Assembly: GCA_023014335.1 (NCBI GenBank)
Contig: JAECYW010000006.1
Location: 2,356,001-2,420,000 of the forward strand
DNA length: 64,000 bases
Origin: Galerina marginata
Taxonomy: Eukaryota; Basidiomycota; Agaricomycetes; Agaricales; Galerinaceae
Direction: 5' to 3'
Both the position numbers and the translations under genes were made by a program. Below are positions 39,689 through 51,561 of the stretch, one piece after another. The notes beneath the pieces were generated by a model. That model did no database searches. It was not told the DNA's origin and saw nothing but the letters and a program-made list of their open reading frames with translations. Position 1 is the stretch's first letter. The number at the start of each line of letters is the position of its first letter.

Positions 39689-40931
39689 TTACAAGTTCTT
39701 ATGTAGTAAAAGAACTTGTTTTCTACACTTGATAGCAGAAGGAAATGGTTCCTAACGCAATCGTTCGAAATTCTCCCACTGCTATAGTGACCTTGCATGG
39801 TTTCTGTATCTCAGCCATTACTGGGCCAATTTTGATGATCTTGGTATCAAAAAATTCGTAAAAATCAGGGCTTTCATGTGGCATGTGTATCCAGGGTTGA
39901 TTAGGTCATGTGACATGTTCACACGACCCAAAAAGCGCAAATTTGTGTGAATTTACACTTAAAACAGATTTCAGTGAGTTAGATATACTAAAATATGTTA
40001 CCCAGACCAATCTAGAATAATGTACAAATATTTACATATGTTTTGCAATGATGTCATGGTGTCCAAATCTGGCACACAGCCAGCTTAACTCAGTGAAAAT
40101 CGCAAAATTGGTGTTAAACTGACTGGATAACCCATGAAAGACACACCAAACATTGCAAAACATGACCAAATGACTTGAATATAATGTTCTAGATGCTTAC
40201 ATAATCACACTCACAGCAGGACTTTGTGCAATTGCCTTGGAATCAGTTGATGCACCAAGTTAGACCAAAATATTCTCAGGGATATGTCATGTGATATGCG
40301 TGCACAGACCATCTCTTAGGTAAAAAAACATCATCTGTATTTTTATTTTATTTTAATGCCTTCAAAATCTCTTAAAATGGCTTATTTACTATGTATTTCA
40401 AACAATATTCCGCATTTGGTAAGTCACATGAAAATGTGACAATACATATGTGACACTATTTTATAGCCCTGATTTTTTTTGATAATTACACACTTTATTT
40501 CAAGGCAATCCAATAAAAACTAAGCAATGTATGAATTAATCTTGTTACAAGTTCTTATGTAGTAAAAGAACTTGTTTTCTACACTTGATAGCAGAAGAAA
40601 ATGGTTTCTAATGCAAACATTCAAAATTCTCCCACTGCTATAGTGACCCTGCATGATTTCTGTATCTTAGCCATTACTGGGCCAATTTTTATGATCTTAG
40701 TATCAAAAAATTCGTAAAAATCAGGGTCAGATTTTAGGCTTGTTAGAATCGCCTTATTTTCCTGCTTTTTTTGAGTATAAGAACATCCCAATCGGTTCAG
40801 ATTTGAGCGGACTACATATTATTTACGTCTTTAATATGTATTTATTTAATAACAGTGTAAGTCTTCAGGCACTGCCTCACCCTAAAGTAAGAACTTGTTT
40901 TTGCCATGCGCAGCAATGGCCTCTGACCAAG
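39689..40931 (-). mobile_element. Family 1 element, long form, in copia 3' LTR region
   Basis: Read on the minus strand it begins CTTGGTCAGAGGCCATTGC at 40931, passes an internal 3' end near 40545, and ends with the second hairpin at 39689. It lies just after the copia polypurine tract (GGGGGGTG) and the LTR-like start TGTTAA. Confidence 0.85.
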
Positions 40932-41505
40932 TTAACACACCCCCCTGATCTGGACAGTCTCTAGAACACAAGAAAAATTGGCCTAAGGCCTAAGACCCAT
41001 TCGTTCTCTGCAAAATGCAACTTTGGAAGGTGAAAGGGGTTTGGTAAGAAGATTTGCCACTTGTTCATCAGTTGAGATGAAAGATAGTGAAATAAGTCCA
41101 ACAGCAACAGCATCCCTGAGCCAGTAAAACCGCAAGTCCAAGTGCTTCATATGCCCATGGTGTTCAGGATTCTTGGAAACACTGAGAGCACCCTGGTTGT
41201 CAACATGCATAATAGAAGGCTAGGTGACAGTGTGCCCAAATTCATGAAGAATATTGCGCATCCAACATATCTCCTTGCCAGCCTCTACTGCAGCTACATA
41301 TTCGGCCTCTGTTGTAGACAATGCAATAATGCCTTGGAGCTTGCTTGACCAACCAATTGAACCACCAGCCATAGTGGTAACATAGCCACTTGTGGACTTT
41401 CCAGTATCAACAGAATCACCATGAGCAGAGTCAGTAAATGTAATGAATGGTTCTTGACCATGTTCACCACAATACTGTAACTTGTACTCAAGAGTGCCTT
41501 TAAGA

Positions 41506-41888
41506 CTTGGTCAGGCCATTGCTGCGCATGGCAAAAACAAGTTCTTACTTTCTAGGTGAGTCCGACTATAAATAAAGGTTAAATAAGTAAATATTGCATA
41601 GTCCGCTCAGATCTGAAGCTAGTAGGATGATCTTATACTCAAAAAAAGCAGAAAAATGAGGCGGATCTAACGAGCCTAAAACGGCCTGGTCACGTGACCA
41701 GGAAGGCCCTGATTTTTACAAATTTTTTGATACCAAAATCATCAAAATTGGCCCAGTAATGGCTGAGATACAGAAACCATGCAGGGTCACTATATGAGTG
41801 GGAGAATTTCGAACAATTGCGTTAGGAACCATTTCTGCCTGCTATGCAGGCCGGAAAACAAGTTCTTTTACTACGTAAGAGCTTGTAA
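41506..41888 (+). mobile_element. Family 1 element, short form, in copia RNase H
   Basis: Begins CTTGGTCAGGCC and ends GAGCTTGTAA. The copia codons on both sides (HLFRYL and KGTLEYKLQY) join without gain or loss when it is left out: TTTAAGA before, TATCTGAATAGG after. Insertion was between A and T with no target duplication. Contains the palindrome CCTGGTCACGTGACCAGG. Confidence 0.88.
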
Positions 41889-41917
41889 TATCTGAATAGG
41901 TGCTTGACAGCAGCCCA

Positions 41918-43032
41918 CAGTACTTTCTATTCCCCCACCTATTCCGAGAGGAATAGCTGAATTCCACTGAAATCCTGTGGAATGGCTGTGGAATCCACTG
42001 GAATGGATGTAGATTCCTGTGGAATGCCAAAGCCAACTTCAGTGGAATTCCATTTTGCCATTCCACTGAGTGGAATCCAGTGGAATCCAGTGGTGGAATG
42101 ACTTAAGACATCTGACTTGTACTTGAACAAGTCCAGGAATAAAATAACATGCATAAGCATGAATTGAACCCAAGACCTGTCCATAGCAATAGCCACAGAC
42201 ACTTTAACCACTTCACCATTGGTCCTTTGAAAAATCCAAAACTAATTACTATATATACCCTCTGGCCTATTAAATATATATATTTTACATGATCTGTAGG
42301 TGTGAAATTCAGGGTCAATAGGGTATCATCGGATTCAGAATTTTTAGGAGATTCCAAATATAAATATGCCATAATTTTTGTAGGGTTCTATTGCTATATT
42401 TAGGCAGATTTACATACCGTGGGAACTTTTTGCCAAAAATAGTAACCATGCAGCCTGATCTAAAAATCATATATCAGTTGAAATCATGTGACTAGCTGCT
42501 TCCAATGACGAGAAAAACCCAAAAAAGACGAAAAAACACAAGTCTTTGAATTTTTTTTTTCCAAATATAGATTGCCTGTTTAGGAAGGTGTCCAAATAAC
42601 AGTTTTTGATGTGTTACAATATTTGGTTTTGTTTATAAAGTGTATAAATAGCCTATATCCTTGTTTTATTTGTATTTCTTTTTTCTAAAAAACAACAAGA
42701 GGAATGGCTGTATATTAGGTAATACTTAAGTAGATTGAATATTTCTACTGTGAGAATTTTTTTAAGACTCAGACCTATCAGTATTGTACACAAATAGTCC
42801 CAAATATATTAAATAAGCACTGAAAATTAAATATTTACATGTTATTTAGCTGGTGGATTCCACTCCTCTCCATTCCAGTGGCCTGTTCCTCCTCCAAAAG
42901 AGGAATTTGGTCTCATTCCACAGGAATAGGGTGCCACAGGAATGACAATTTGGCAGGGCTCTCTGCCATAATAGCATTCCTCAGCATTCCACTGGATTCC
43001 ACCAGGAACGCGGGGGGGAGTGATAAGTGCTC
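41918..43032. mobile_element. hAT-like element in copia (1115 bp)
   Basis: Flanked by the exact 8-bp duplication GCAGCCCA (41910-41917, 43033-43040). Imperfect inverted ends: CAGTACTTTCTATTCCCCC and, read from the other end, GAGCACTTATCACTCCCCCC. Subterminal regions are rich in TGGAATCCAGTGGAATG-type repeats. No transposase, so non-autonomous. Confidence 0.82.
42155..42230 (-). other. tRNA-like segment, possibly SINE-derived
   Basis: On the minus strand ATGGTGAAGTGGTTAAAG resembles an RNA polymerase III box A, and GGGTTCAATTCAT, about 45 nt on, resembles box B. The acceptor stem does not pair, so it is not a working tRNA gene. It may be a relic of a tRNA-derived SINE inside the hAT-like element. 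Confidence 0.3.
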
Positions 43033-46000
43033 GCAGCCCAGTGTTTGGGGCCAGGATTGGAGTTGAAGCGTGCCAAATAGGCCACAGTGTAAGCAATGTC
43101 TGGGCGGGTCATTGTAGCCAAGTACTGCAAAGAGCCAACTGCACTGAGATATGGGACATTGCACATTTGTTCCACCTCTTCAGCATTTTGAGGACCCATG
43201 GTTTTGGACAATATAGTTCCAGTAGCCATTGGTGTTTGGACAGGGTGGCAGTCAGACATACCATACTTCTTCAACATGTCCAGAATGTACTGGCGTTGAT
43301 GGAGTGTGATAGTCTTGGTTTGACGGTCTCTGCCAACTGCAACACCAAGTAAAAACTGTGTGGGTCCCAAATCACAAAGTGTAAAATGTGCAGCCAGTTG
43401 CTTTACAGCCTTGTCAATAGCAGCATTGGACTTGGATGCATAGGTAATGTCATCAATGTAAATGAGAACAATAATCTTGACAACTCCATCTGAATAGATG
43501 TAAACAAAGTGGTTAGATTCAACGTGTTTATAACCCATTTCAGTGAGAGCCTTATGCAATTTGATATTCCATTGACGTCCAGCTTGTTTCAACCCATAAA
43601 GTGGTTGGCAGAGCTTGAGTACCATATTAGGACCACCTTGGTGGAATCCTTCAGGTTGAAGCATATAGATGTCTTCCTCAAGGTCATCTTGGGTGAATGC
43701 AGCAGAAATGTCAACAGACCGAAGTTCCAAGTCACCAATTGCAGCCAGAGCAATAATCAAGTGCAAAGTGGCAGGACAGAATGTAGGAGCAAAAACCTCA
43801 TTGAAATCAATGCCAGGACGTTGACTGTATCCTTTGGCAACAATTCAGGCTTTGTAGCGCTCTATAGTACCATCTGCATTACGCTTGACTCTAAAGACCC
43901 AACCAGAACCAATTGCCTTTTGACCAGGTGGGAGTTCAACTATTTTCCAGGTTTTGTTCTGCATCAGAGTATTGTACTCTGTGACAGTAGCCTCTTCCCA
44001 ACATTGTGCATCATCACCTTTCATTGCCTGTTTGTATGTGCATGGCTCAGCACCAGATGCTAAATGAGCATATTCCAGTCCATCATCACCATCAACAATA
44101 TTCAGTTTGTCAGCCTCTACCTCATCCTCTTCTTTCTCTACTTCCTCGACAACAGCAGGTTGTGGAGGTTGTGGAGGTTGCTGAGGTGTTGGGTTTAGCC
44201 AATAAGGCTTAGGAGGGACAGAAACACAATCTGCACGACGAGTTGGTGCAGGTGGTGGATCCTTCTTACGATTACGACGAGAAGGACCAGCAACTGGTGG
44301 TTGTGCAGGAGGTGCAGGTGATGCAGGTGGTGCAGGTGCAAGTGGTGCAACAGGAGCAGGATCAGGAATTGGTGGTGCAGGTGGTGCAGGAGGGTGAATT
44401 TGAGGTGTAGTTGGATCTTCATCCCCCCCAAAATTGGGCAAAGGTGCAACAGAATCATCCTCTGAAGAATGAGAATGTGGAGGCTGAAGGTCAATTTGTG
44501 GCATTGGTCCAGTTTTAGACAAGCCAGGAAAATGGCGTTCATCAAATTCAGCACGTTCAGATATGATATACTTCTTGGTGGTGGGATTGTAGAATTCCCA
44601 ATCTTTATACCCAGAAGGGTAACCAACAAATACACATTTCTTCATATGTGACTGAAGTAATTTTTGCTTATCCCTCTGTATGTACACATAAGCAGTGCAC
44701 CCCCAAACCTGTAAATGGCTTACATCAGGTTTCTTCTTGAACCATGCCTCATAAGGTGTTTTATCTGGTAATGGAGCTGTAGGAATCCTGTTTTTGACAC
44801 TTCAGTGGCCCAACCTGAGCATCAAAAATATTGCTACCGAATACAATCTTTCTGAGCATCATGTGCGACAGAAGTCGGGCCTTGCCTTTGGTACTAGGGG
44901 TGGCATTGGCAATGAGAATCGGTGGAATTTAATACAGCAATATCTCTCGTTGCGCCATCCAGAAATTTCTGGGGGTACGTGCTTGTTTTTCTTCTTCATT
45001 GCATTTTTATTTACTTGACTATCTTAGGAGAAGAATTTCTTAAATTTGCTAAGGCAGAATGGGAAAAGTTCCAGGCGCTTTCCCTAGAAGAGCAGGATGC
45101 TGAGGTTCAGAAGATGAAGGAGTCTCTGTTAAAATTGACTCGTGATACGTCAGCAATGAAAAGTGCGGTTTGTTGAGTGATTAATTCCAAGCAGGATGTT
45201 CAGAAACTGGTCAGTTATTTTCTAGTCTTGTTATGTGGTGTGTCCTGATTTTCTTTGAAGGTTGAATTTATCAGTGAATGGAATCCTGATATTCACTATA
45301 TTGTTGCCGACTTTTACACTGGGAATGATCCTGCTGCTCGTCAGCATTGCAGTGTCGTTGCTTCTGCTGAATTGGGCAAGAAGATTTTGGAAGACAATAA
45401 AGTACCTGTGGGAACCATTGTCGATGGTCTCACCAATAAGTTTTGGTATTTGTGTTTTTCTTATATATATTCTGGTAATCTAACTGTGTTTGGTCAGTTC
45501 AGTAGCTGTCGATCGCAAGTATGATGCCTTTATAAAGGAAGGCCAGATAAATATGAAGACCTCAAAGGCTCCGGCTGTAGCACAGCCTATATTGCCTGTT
45601 CAGGCTGTGGTTCCCACTGAAAAACTTGCTCCAAATGTTCTTCGGGGTGAAGTAACCAATTTCTTTCGGGGTAGATTGGGTAAGCAATATTATGTTTCTG
45701 ATTGTTTTTCTTTTTCTTAGTACATCTTTTTTATTTTTTTTAGCGATCTTGGCCCCTGGTGGAGTTGGAAATAATGTCAGATGGGCCAAGCTGACTACTC
45801 TGGCGAAGACCTATGAGTTCTGTATCAATGGATGGCCATCTTCAGTGGTTTCTTCACTCCCATATCTGGGAATGTTTGGGAGCTCTCAGCCTGGCCCAGT
45901 TTGGAGGGCACTTGCCAATTCAATTCGACTCGAAGCTCTTACCATTGAACCCTGGTCTGATGGTCAGTTTTTATTTGTGTTTATCTAATATTTTTTTCTG

Positions 46001-47277
46001 ATTGTATATCCTACATAGATGTTAAAGCAGTTCCGAAGGATTCTGCGGAATACCAGTACATTCCACTAATTACAAATACTGATGGAAAGGCGCTCGTCGA
46101 GATTAAAGATCTTCCTTCTGTCAATGCTGCCCCCACCAACTCCAAATTGTCTATTGGTTCTAGATCTGTGGTTTCTGCTCCCCCTGCTCAGCCTTGTTTC
46201 TCTCCTCCTTTGTCATCTGTTCATGCTGAACTTGTGAAGCAGCCATTGCTGCGCATGGCAAATACGAGTTCTTTATATCATTTTCTTTTTTCTTTTTTCA
46301 ATAAGTTTACATAATCCATAGGCCAGACTAATTTATCATACAGTAGATTGGTACTTATTGATAAAATTAGTTACTGATTTAATAAATATATGCCAATATA
46401 CTCATTTTAGCCACTCAATAGTCATATAATATTGTGAGAAGAGTATCATGCCAAATATACATGCTATTCAGGACTATCAGTTTGGCTAAAAGTAAGCTAA
46501 ATATGCAAAAAATCAATGTTGGCTTTATAGGCTTTTTGGTATCAACTACCCCATTATTAAAGATAATTTGTAGATTAAAAACATTAAGGAATATTTAAAG
46601 ACCCAAAGAAATTGTAATCATAGCTCAGCGTTACAATGCAACAAAATGAATAATTTGAATATTAAATCAGAGTATTTTGGGAATGTTGCAAATATTTGTA
46701 AATATTTGTCAGTCTTATAAGCAGTAAATCATCAAGAATGTTCCAAATTTTATGATACAAAATTCACAATATTTTGACCAGCATTCAGAAAGCTGTGATG
46801 GTATAATATATTTATACTCCTATCTTTGTCATTTCCTGAACAAGAAAGTTGCCAGATTACATAGTATAATATATTTGGACCCCAAAAAATATGTTTTATT
46901 TTACAGATTTTTTTCTCATTCCAGAACTTTCCTACTCATGAATGGAAAATACTTATTTCTTGAATAAAACAAACAAAACCAAATATTTGCAAATAGTTAT
47001 CCAGCTATTTAACTACCCTAAATATTCTGGTCTTTTTAATATTAAATTTGTGCAATTTGAATCAGATTTGAGCATATTACAGCCTGATTACTGATTTGGA
47101 GACTTGTGTCCAAAAGCTATTTCTTAATAAAGAAATTACCTGGTCACATGATATTAAAATATTTGTATTCAGAAAAGTACTACATTTATAAAGCTTGAAT
47201 TTTACAATTTTTCTGATATCATTTTTGTAAGAATTGACTGAGTAATGAATAAAATACACTAAAAGTAATAATTTGGT

Positions 47278-47606
47278 GTGGCTGTGCAGAGTACTTTGTG
47301 GCTGTGCATAATGCCATTTGAAAGGCCTGAATTTTACAAATTTTTTGACATTATTTTTGTGAGAATTGACCCAGTAATTGATGTTTTAAAGGTAAATTGG
47401 TGATTTTGTTTTTTTAGGGTTAGGGTTCCAATGTGGCTGTGAGACCTCCGTCGGGACGGAGGTCTCACAGCCACACCAAAATATCGTTTTCAGCGTATCT
47501 CAGTCATTACTGGGTCAATTCTCACAAAAATAATGTCAAAAAATTTGTAAAATTCAGGCCTTTCAAATAGCATTATGCACAGCCACAAAGTATTCTGCAC
47601 AGCCAC
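47278..47606. repeat. 329-bp fold-back with central palindrome
   Basis: Arms at 47278-47378 and 47506-47606 are near-perfect inverted copies (GTGGCTGTGCAGAGTACTTT at the outer end). Near the middle is a palindrome at 47433-47474 (GTGGCTGTGAGACCTCCGTC, 2-nt spacer, reverse complement). Confidence 0.9.
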
Positions 47607-48244
47607 AATCAAATCATCACAACTTATGTTATTTACTCTATTGAGCTGAGTTATCCATGGATTTCTTTAAAATAAAATGTATAAAAAGCAGAAAATTCAG
47701 GGCTATAGAATGGTGGTCTGTGCACAAAGGTCACATGACTGCAAAATTGCAAAATTAGGAGATTTTGATATTTTAATTGTTTAAATTAAAGAAATTTGGT
47801 AATTTAAGACAGTTAAAGACTTTGGTGGATGGCCATACACCTATAAATATTGATCTCTTGGTTCAATAACATTAAAAGTGCATTTTTTGAGTGATTTGAC
47901 TTCTTTTTCATGTGATTTCCGCAATCTGAGCCACTTTTATCATGTTCAAGACTTGTGGGAAATGATTTCAAACTCAGATGTACCAAATCTTACTTCTAAT
48001 ATTACCAGAGCAATGTTTTTTAACTAAGTGAAGGAAAAGTAGAAGAACATAAAGCAGAGCAGTAGAATTATACGCATTTTCTAATATATTATCTAATTTG
48101 ATGAATTTTTTTTGACTTTCTGTCTGTTGATATGAAACCATCTGATTTTTCCCTTTTTATTGGTGTTAGAATCATTGGATTTAATCAAAAAATCAGTGAA
48201 ATATGGCTAAAATACAAAATAAACCTAACTTTAGGTGTTATTTG

Positions 48245-48286
48245 GTGGCTGTGAGGCCTCCGTCGCGACGGAGCTCTCACAGCCAC
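48245..48286. repeat. GTGGCTGTG palindrome, variant
   Basis: GTGGCTGTGAGGCCTCCGTC followed by its reverse complement with about two mismatches. Same arms as 47433-47474. Confidence 0.85.
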
Positions 48287-48376
48287 ATTGGAACCTTAAC
48301 CCTAAAAAAACAAAATCACATGATACATTTCACACTGTCATAAACTGCCAGCTCATCGCTTCTTTCTTTTTTCTTT

Positions 48377-48447
48377 ACCAGCATGCCAGTCATTCCGGAT
48401 AGGATGATAGTGTACCTCTCTTGAGAGGACTACCATGGTATGCTGGT
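48377..48447 (+). other. 71-nt foldable motif, copy 2
   Basis: Same length and core (GGATAGG, ATAGT) as the motif at 30400-30470 read on the minus strand. The outer 12-bp stem is kept: one T-A pair has become C-G and one G-C has become G-T. The inner hairpin is CCTCT, loop CTTG, AGAGG instead of CCCTT/AAGGG. Confidence 0.5.
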
Positions 48448-49876
48448 CCAAGTATCCTACTAACTGTTGTTCCTCTTTCTCTAGGTTTCTTTCCCTTAGT
48501 TTTAGGCTATACTAGTGCCTTGCTGGCACTTTTTGTGGCCTTTTACATGGTTTGTTGTCTTTGTTGTGTCTCTATGTAGTTATAGGCAGAATTTAGTAAA
48601 GAAATCTAAGTTTTGAGTACTTTTACAGGTAAATATCTTCTTTTCCTAGTAAAACATATTAGTTGATTGTTTATAGGCTAGAATAGGGTTTTTAGTGTGC
48701 TTTTCTAGTGTTTTGGTAGACTAGAGAATTCCAAGCAGTCTATAGTAGTTAGTTTAGAACTTATATTTGCTTTGTAAAAGAACACTAGCCATAGTGGTCA
48801 GTAGCGCTGCACAAAAGATCTAACCCTAACTTAGGTTTTTAGACACAAAAGCTAAAAATAGCCCATAGCAACATGCATCACACAACCATTCTCACTGTCA
48901 AAAAAAATTCCCACTATTACAAAATTTGTAGACTTTTAATTCAGGGTCAATCACAAAAAATGAAACAGTGGGAGAATTTCCATCGTTCGCGTTAGGAATC
49001 ATTTGCTTCTGCTATCAAGTGTGGAAAACGAGTTCTTTTACTACGTAAGAACTCGTAATCACCTGTCCACCATCCTTCGCCTCAGTCTCTTGGCTCTCCT
49101 ATCCACATGAGGACCCATGAAACCACTACTTCGACATTTTTTGCCTCTCCAGGTGGTCCCGGATATCATTCTTTTGGCAATTCAGATTTAGCAGAAGATT
49201 ATAACAAGGCCTTTGCAAACTTGAATGCTCAGTTCAAATAGCAATCGAAGAAAAAACATCGTTCGGAGATGTTTCAAGGTTATTGAGTTGTTGATCCATC
49301 TCAAGCTACACATGAGCTGTACAGCTTTACCACCCCAGATATTGTAGTTCAGCATTCTGCACCAGTTCCTTCTTCCAAGCCCATGCCCAGCCTTTCTTCC
49401 AAACCAGCCATGTTTCCTTATTGTCCGGAAGTAGGTCGGAATGCCTCACGCAAGTTTGCTCCCTACAAGGTCCCTTCCAAAATGATTTCCCCTTCATCAG
49501 TTTTAAACCGGTCAAAGGGAGCACCATCTACTTGATCTCTTGCATCTGCTGTACCTGCCAATCATCCCTCCAAACACGTTTTTCTGAAGGAGGGTCCTCA
49601 TGCAAAGACTTCGTCTGAGTCTGCTTCCTATCCTTCTTCCTCTTGTCACGTTCATTGGGAAAAAGCTACTGTTAATGAGGATCCTGATGGTGAAAAAGAA
49701 GAGCAGGGACCTTCGAAGAAGAACAGTCGCTATGATCGTAAATGTCAATATTATGAGGTGGCTGGAGGGGTTGCTGGGCCAAGTTATGAGACTTTCAAGA
49801 CGTAAGGTTTGTTCTATGTTATCAGTGCCATCTCTCATTTTTTTTAGTTTGTAAATCACAACTTTACGTTCTTATA

Positions 49877-51561
49877 CTTGGTCAGAGGCCATTGCTGGGC
49901 ATGGCAAAAACAAGTTCTTACTTTGGGGATGGAGACATACCAAGAATGTTAGATAAATACATGTTAAATAATTAAATAATATGTAGTCCGCTCAAATCTG
50001 AAGCTATTGGGATGATCTTATACTCAAAAAAAGCAGAAAAATGAGGCGGTTCTAACAAAACTAAAACGGCCTGGTCACATGACCAGGAAAGCCCTGATTT
50101 TTACGAATTTTTTGATACCAAAATCATTAAATTTAGCCCAGTAATAGCTGAGATACAGAAACCATGCAGGGTCACTATATGAGTGGGTGTATTTCCGTCC
50201 TCGGCGTTAGGAATGTTTTCTGCCTGCTATGCAGGCCGGAAAACAAGTTCTTTTACTATGTAAGAACTTGTAACAAGATTAATTATTAGACTACAATAAG
50301 AACTTGTAAAAAGATTAATTCATACGTTGCTTAGTTTTTATCCAATTGCCTTGAAACAAAGTGTGTAATTATCAGAAAAATTAGGGCTAAAATATGGTGT
50401 CACATACATATTGTCACACCTTTATGTGACTTACCAAATGCGGAATATTGTTTGAGATACACAGTAAATAAGCTATATTGAGAGATTTTAAAGGTATTAA
50501 AATAAAATAAAAATAATATTAATGTTTTTTTACCTAAGAGATGGTCTGTGCACACATATCACATGATATATCCCTGAGAATATTTTGGTCCAAGTTGTGC
50601 CTCACTGATTCCAAGGCAATTGCACTAAGGACTGCCATGGATAAATATAGATTTTGGACTCAGCTTAAGAGAACGCCAATTGTGCAGGCAATTCTAACGA
50701 TGGGGCACTAGTTTTGAGCTTGTTTTGTAGCTAGAATACTAGGGTTTACTGTAAAAATAGTTTGAGAACAATATATTGAGAAATGAGGCAGAAAATTGAA
50801 GAAAGGCAGACGGATGACATACGGATGGATATCCGCGGGTAAATATCCCCGTTTCATTTTATGAGGCAGGAGATGATCAGATTATTTTAGGACTTTGGAA
50901 TACTGTTCTACTATGTCTAGTCGATCTACTGTCCAAATTTTATGCGGCCAGGCCCTGTATTCGCGGTGAAAAGTCAATTTCAAATTTCATCCACGGATAT
51001 CCATGGCAGTCCCTAAATTGCACAGAGTCCTACTGTGGAGTTTGATTATGTAAGCATCTGTGACATCATATTTAAGCTATTTGGTCATGTTTTGTAATGT
51101 TTGGTGTGTCTTTCATGGGTTATCCAGTCAGTTTGACACTGATTTTAGGATTTTCACCAAGTTGCACTGGCTGTTTGCCAGATTTGGACACCATGACATC
51201 ATTGCAATACATATGTAAATATTTGTACATTAGTTTAGATTGGTCTGGGCAACACATTTTAGCCTATCTAGCTCACTGAAATCTGTTTCAAGTGTAAATT
51301 TAAAGAAATTTGCGCTTTTTGGGTCGTGTGAACAGGTCACATGACCTAATCATCCCTGAATACACATGCCACATGAAAGCCCTGATTTTTACGAATTTTT
51401 TGATACCAAAATCATTAAATTTGGCCCAGTAATGGCTGAGATACAGAAACCATGCAGGGTCACTATATGAGTGGGAGTATTTCCGTCCTCGGCGTTAGGA
51501 ATGTTTTCTGCCTGCTATGCAGGCCGGAAAACAAGTTCTTTTACTACGTAAGAACTTGTAA
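49877..51561 (+). mobile_element. Family 1 element, long form with several 3' ends
   Basis: Begins CTTGGTCAGAGGCCATTGC. The first 3' end is at 50273, a partial second (AATAAGAACTTGTAA) lies near 50309, and the last is at 51561. Compared with the copy at 36322-37563 it carries an extra internal segment of about 370 bp (about 50640-51010). Confidence 0.82.

Larger units (their letters stand above)
40932..44789 (-). pseudogene. Copia-type retrotransposon pol, 5' truncated and interrupted
   Basis: The minus strand gives, in order: integrase C-terminus (TPYEAWFKKKPDVSHLQVWG, KKCVFVGYPSGYKDWEFYNP); a proline-rich linker; reverse transcriptase (TWKIVELPPGQKAIGSGWVF, ELRSVDISAAFTQDDLEEDI, LYGLKQAGRQW, and the catalytic box IVLIYIDDITYAS); the conserved PYLSAVGSLQYLATMTRPDI; and RNase H (GGSIGWSSKLQGIIALSTTE, IMHVDNQGALSVSKNPEHHG), ending MGLRP at 40983. 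A TGA at 43845-43847 splits KA/IVAKG, and a TAG lies near 41220. It is cut by a hAT-like element (41918-43032) and a family 1 element (41506-41888). Gag, protease and integrase core are missing beyond 44789. Confidence 0.93.
46231..49058 (+). mobile_element. Family 1 element, giant form (2.8 kb)
   Basis: Begins CTTGTGAAGCAGCCATTGC with GCGCATGGCAAATACGAG, and ends GGAAAACGAGTTC..AAGAACTCGTAA. The host frame reads CATGCTGAA before and TCACCTG after. It holds a 329-bp fold-back (47278-47606), a second palindrome (48245-48286), the 71-nt foldable motif (48377-48447), and no coding sequence. The hairpin arms have changed together (CAAGTTC/GAACTTG to CGAGTTC/GAACTCG) compared with the short forms. 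Confidence 0.8.
44794..49805 (+). pseudogene. Unknown intron-containing gene, split by a giant family 1 element
   Basis: Reading frames joined by plausible short introns include LRHPEISGG (GTACGT donor), then EFLKFAKAEWEKFQALSLEE, KVEFISEWNPDIHYIVADFY, GKKILEDNKVPVGTIVDGL, LAPNVLRGEVTNFFRGRLGK, GVGNNVRWAKLTTLAKTYEF and SAEYQYIPLITNTDGKALVE. The coding sequence runs into the element at 46230 (SSVHAE) and resumes at 49059 with SPVHHPSPQSLGSP. Stops at 49239-49241 (TAG), 49284-49286 (TGA) and 49533-49535 (TGA) show it is dead. It ends VAGPSYETFKT. The left end abuts the broken copia at 44789 with no start codon. I do not recognise the family. Confidence 0.6.

Noticed and set aside
42155..42230. 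A functional tRNA gene
   Set aside because: Box A and box B look-alikes only; acceptor and anticodon stems do not form.
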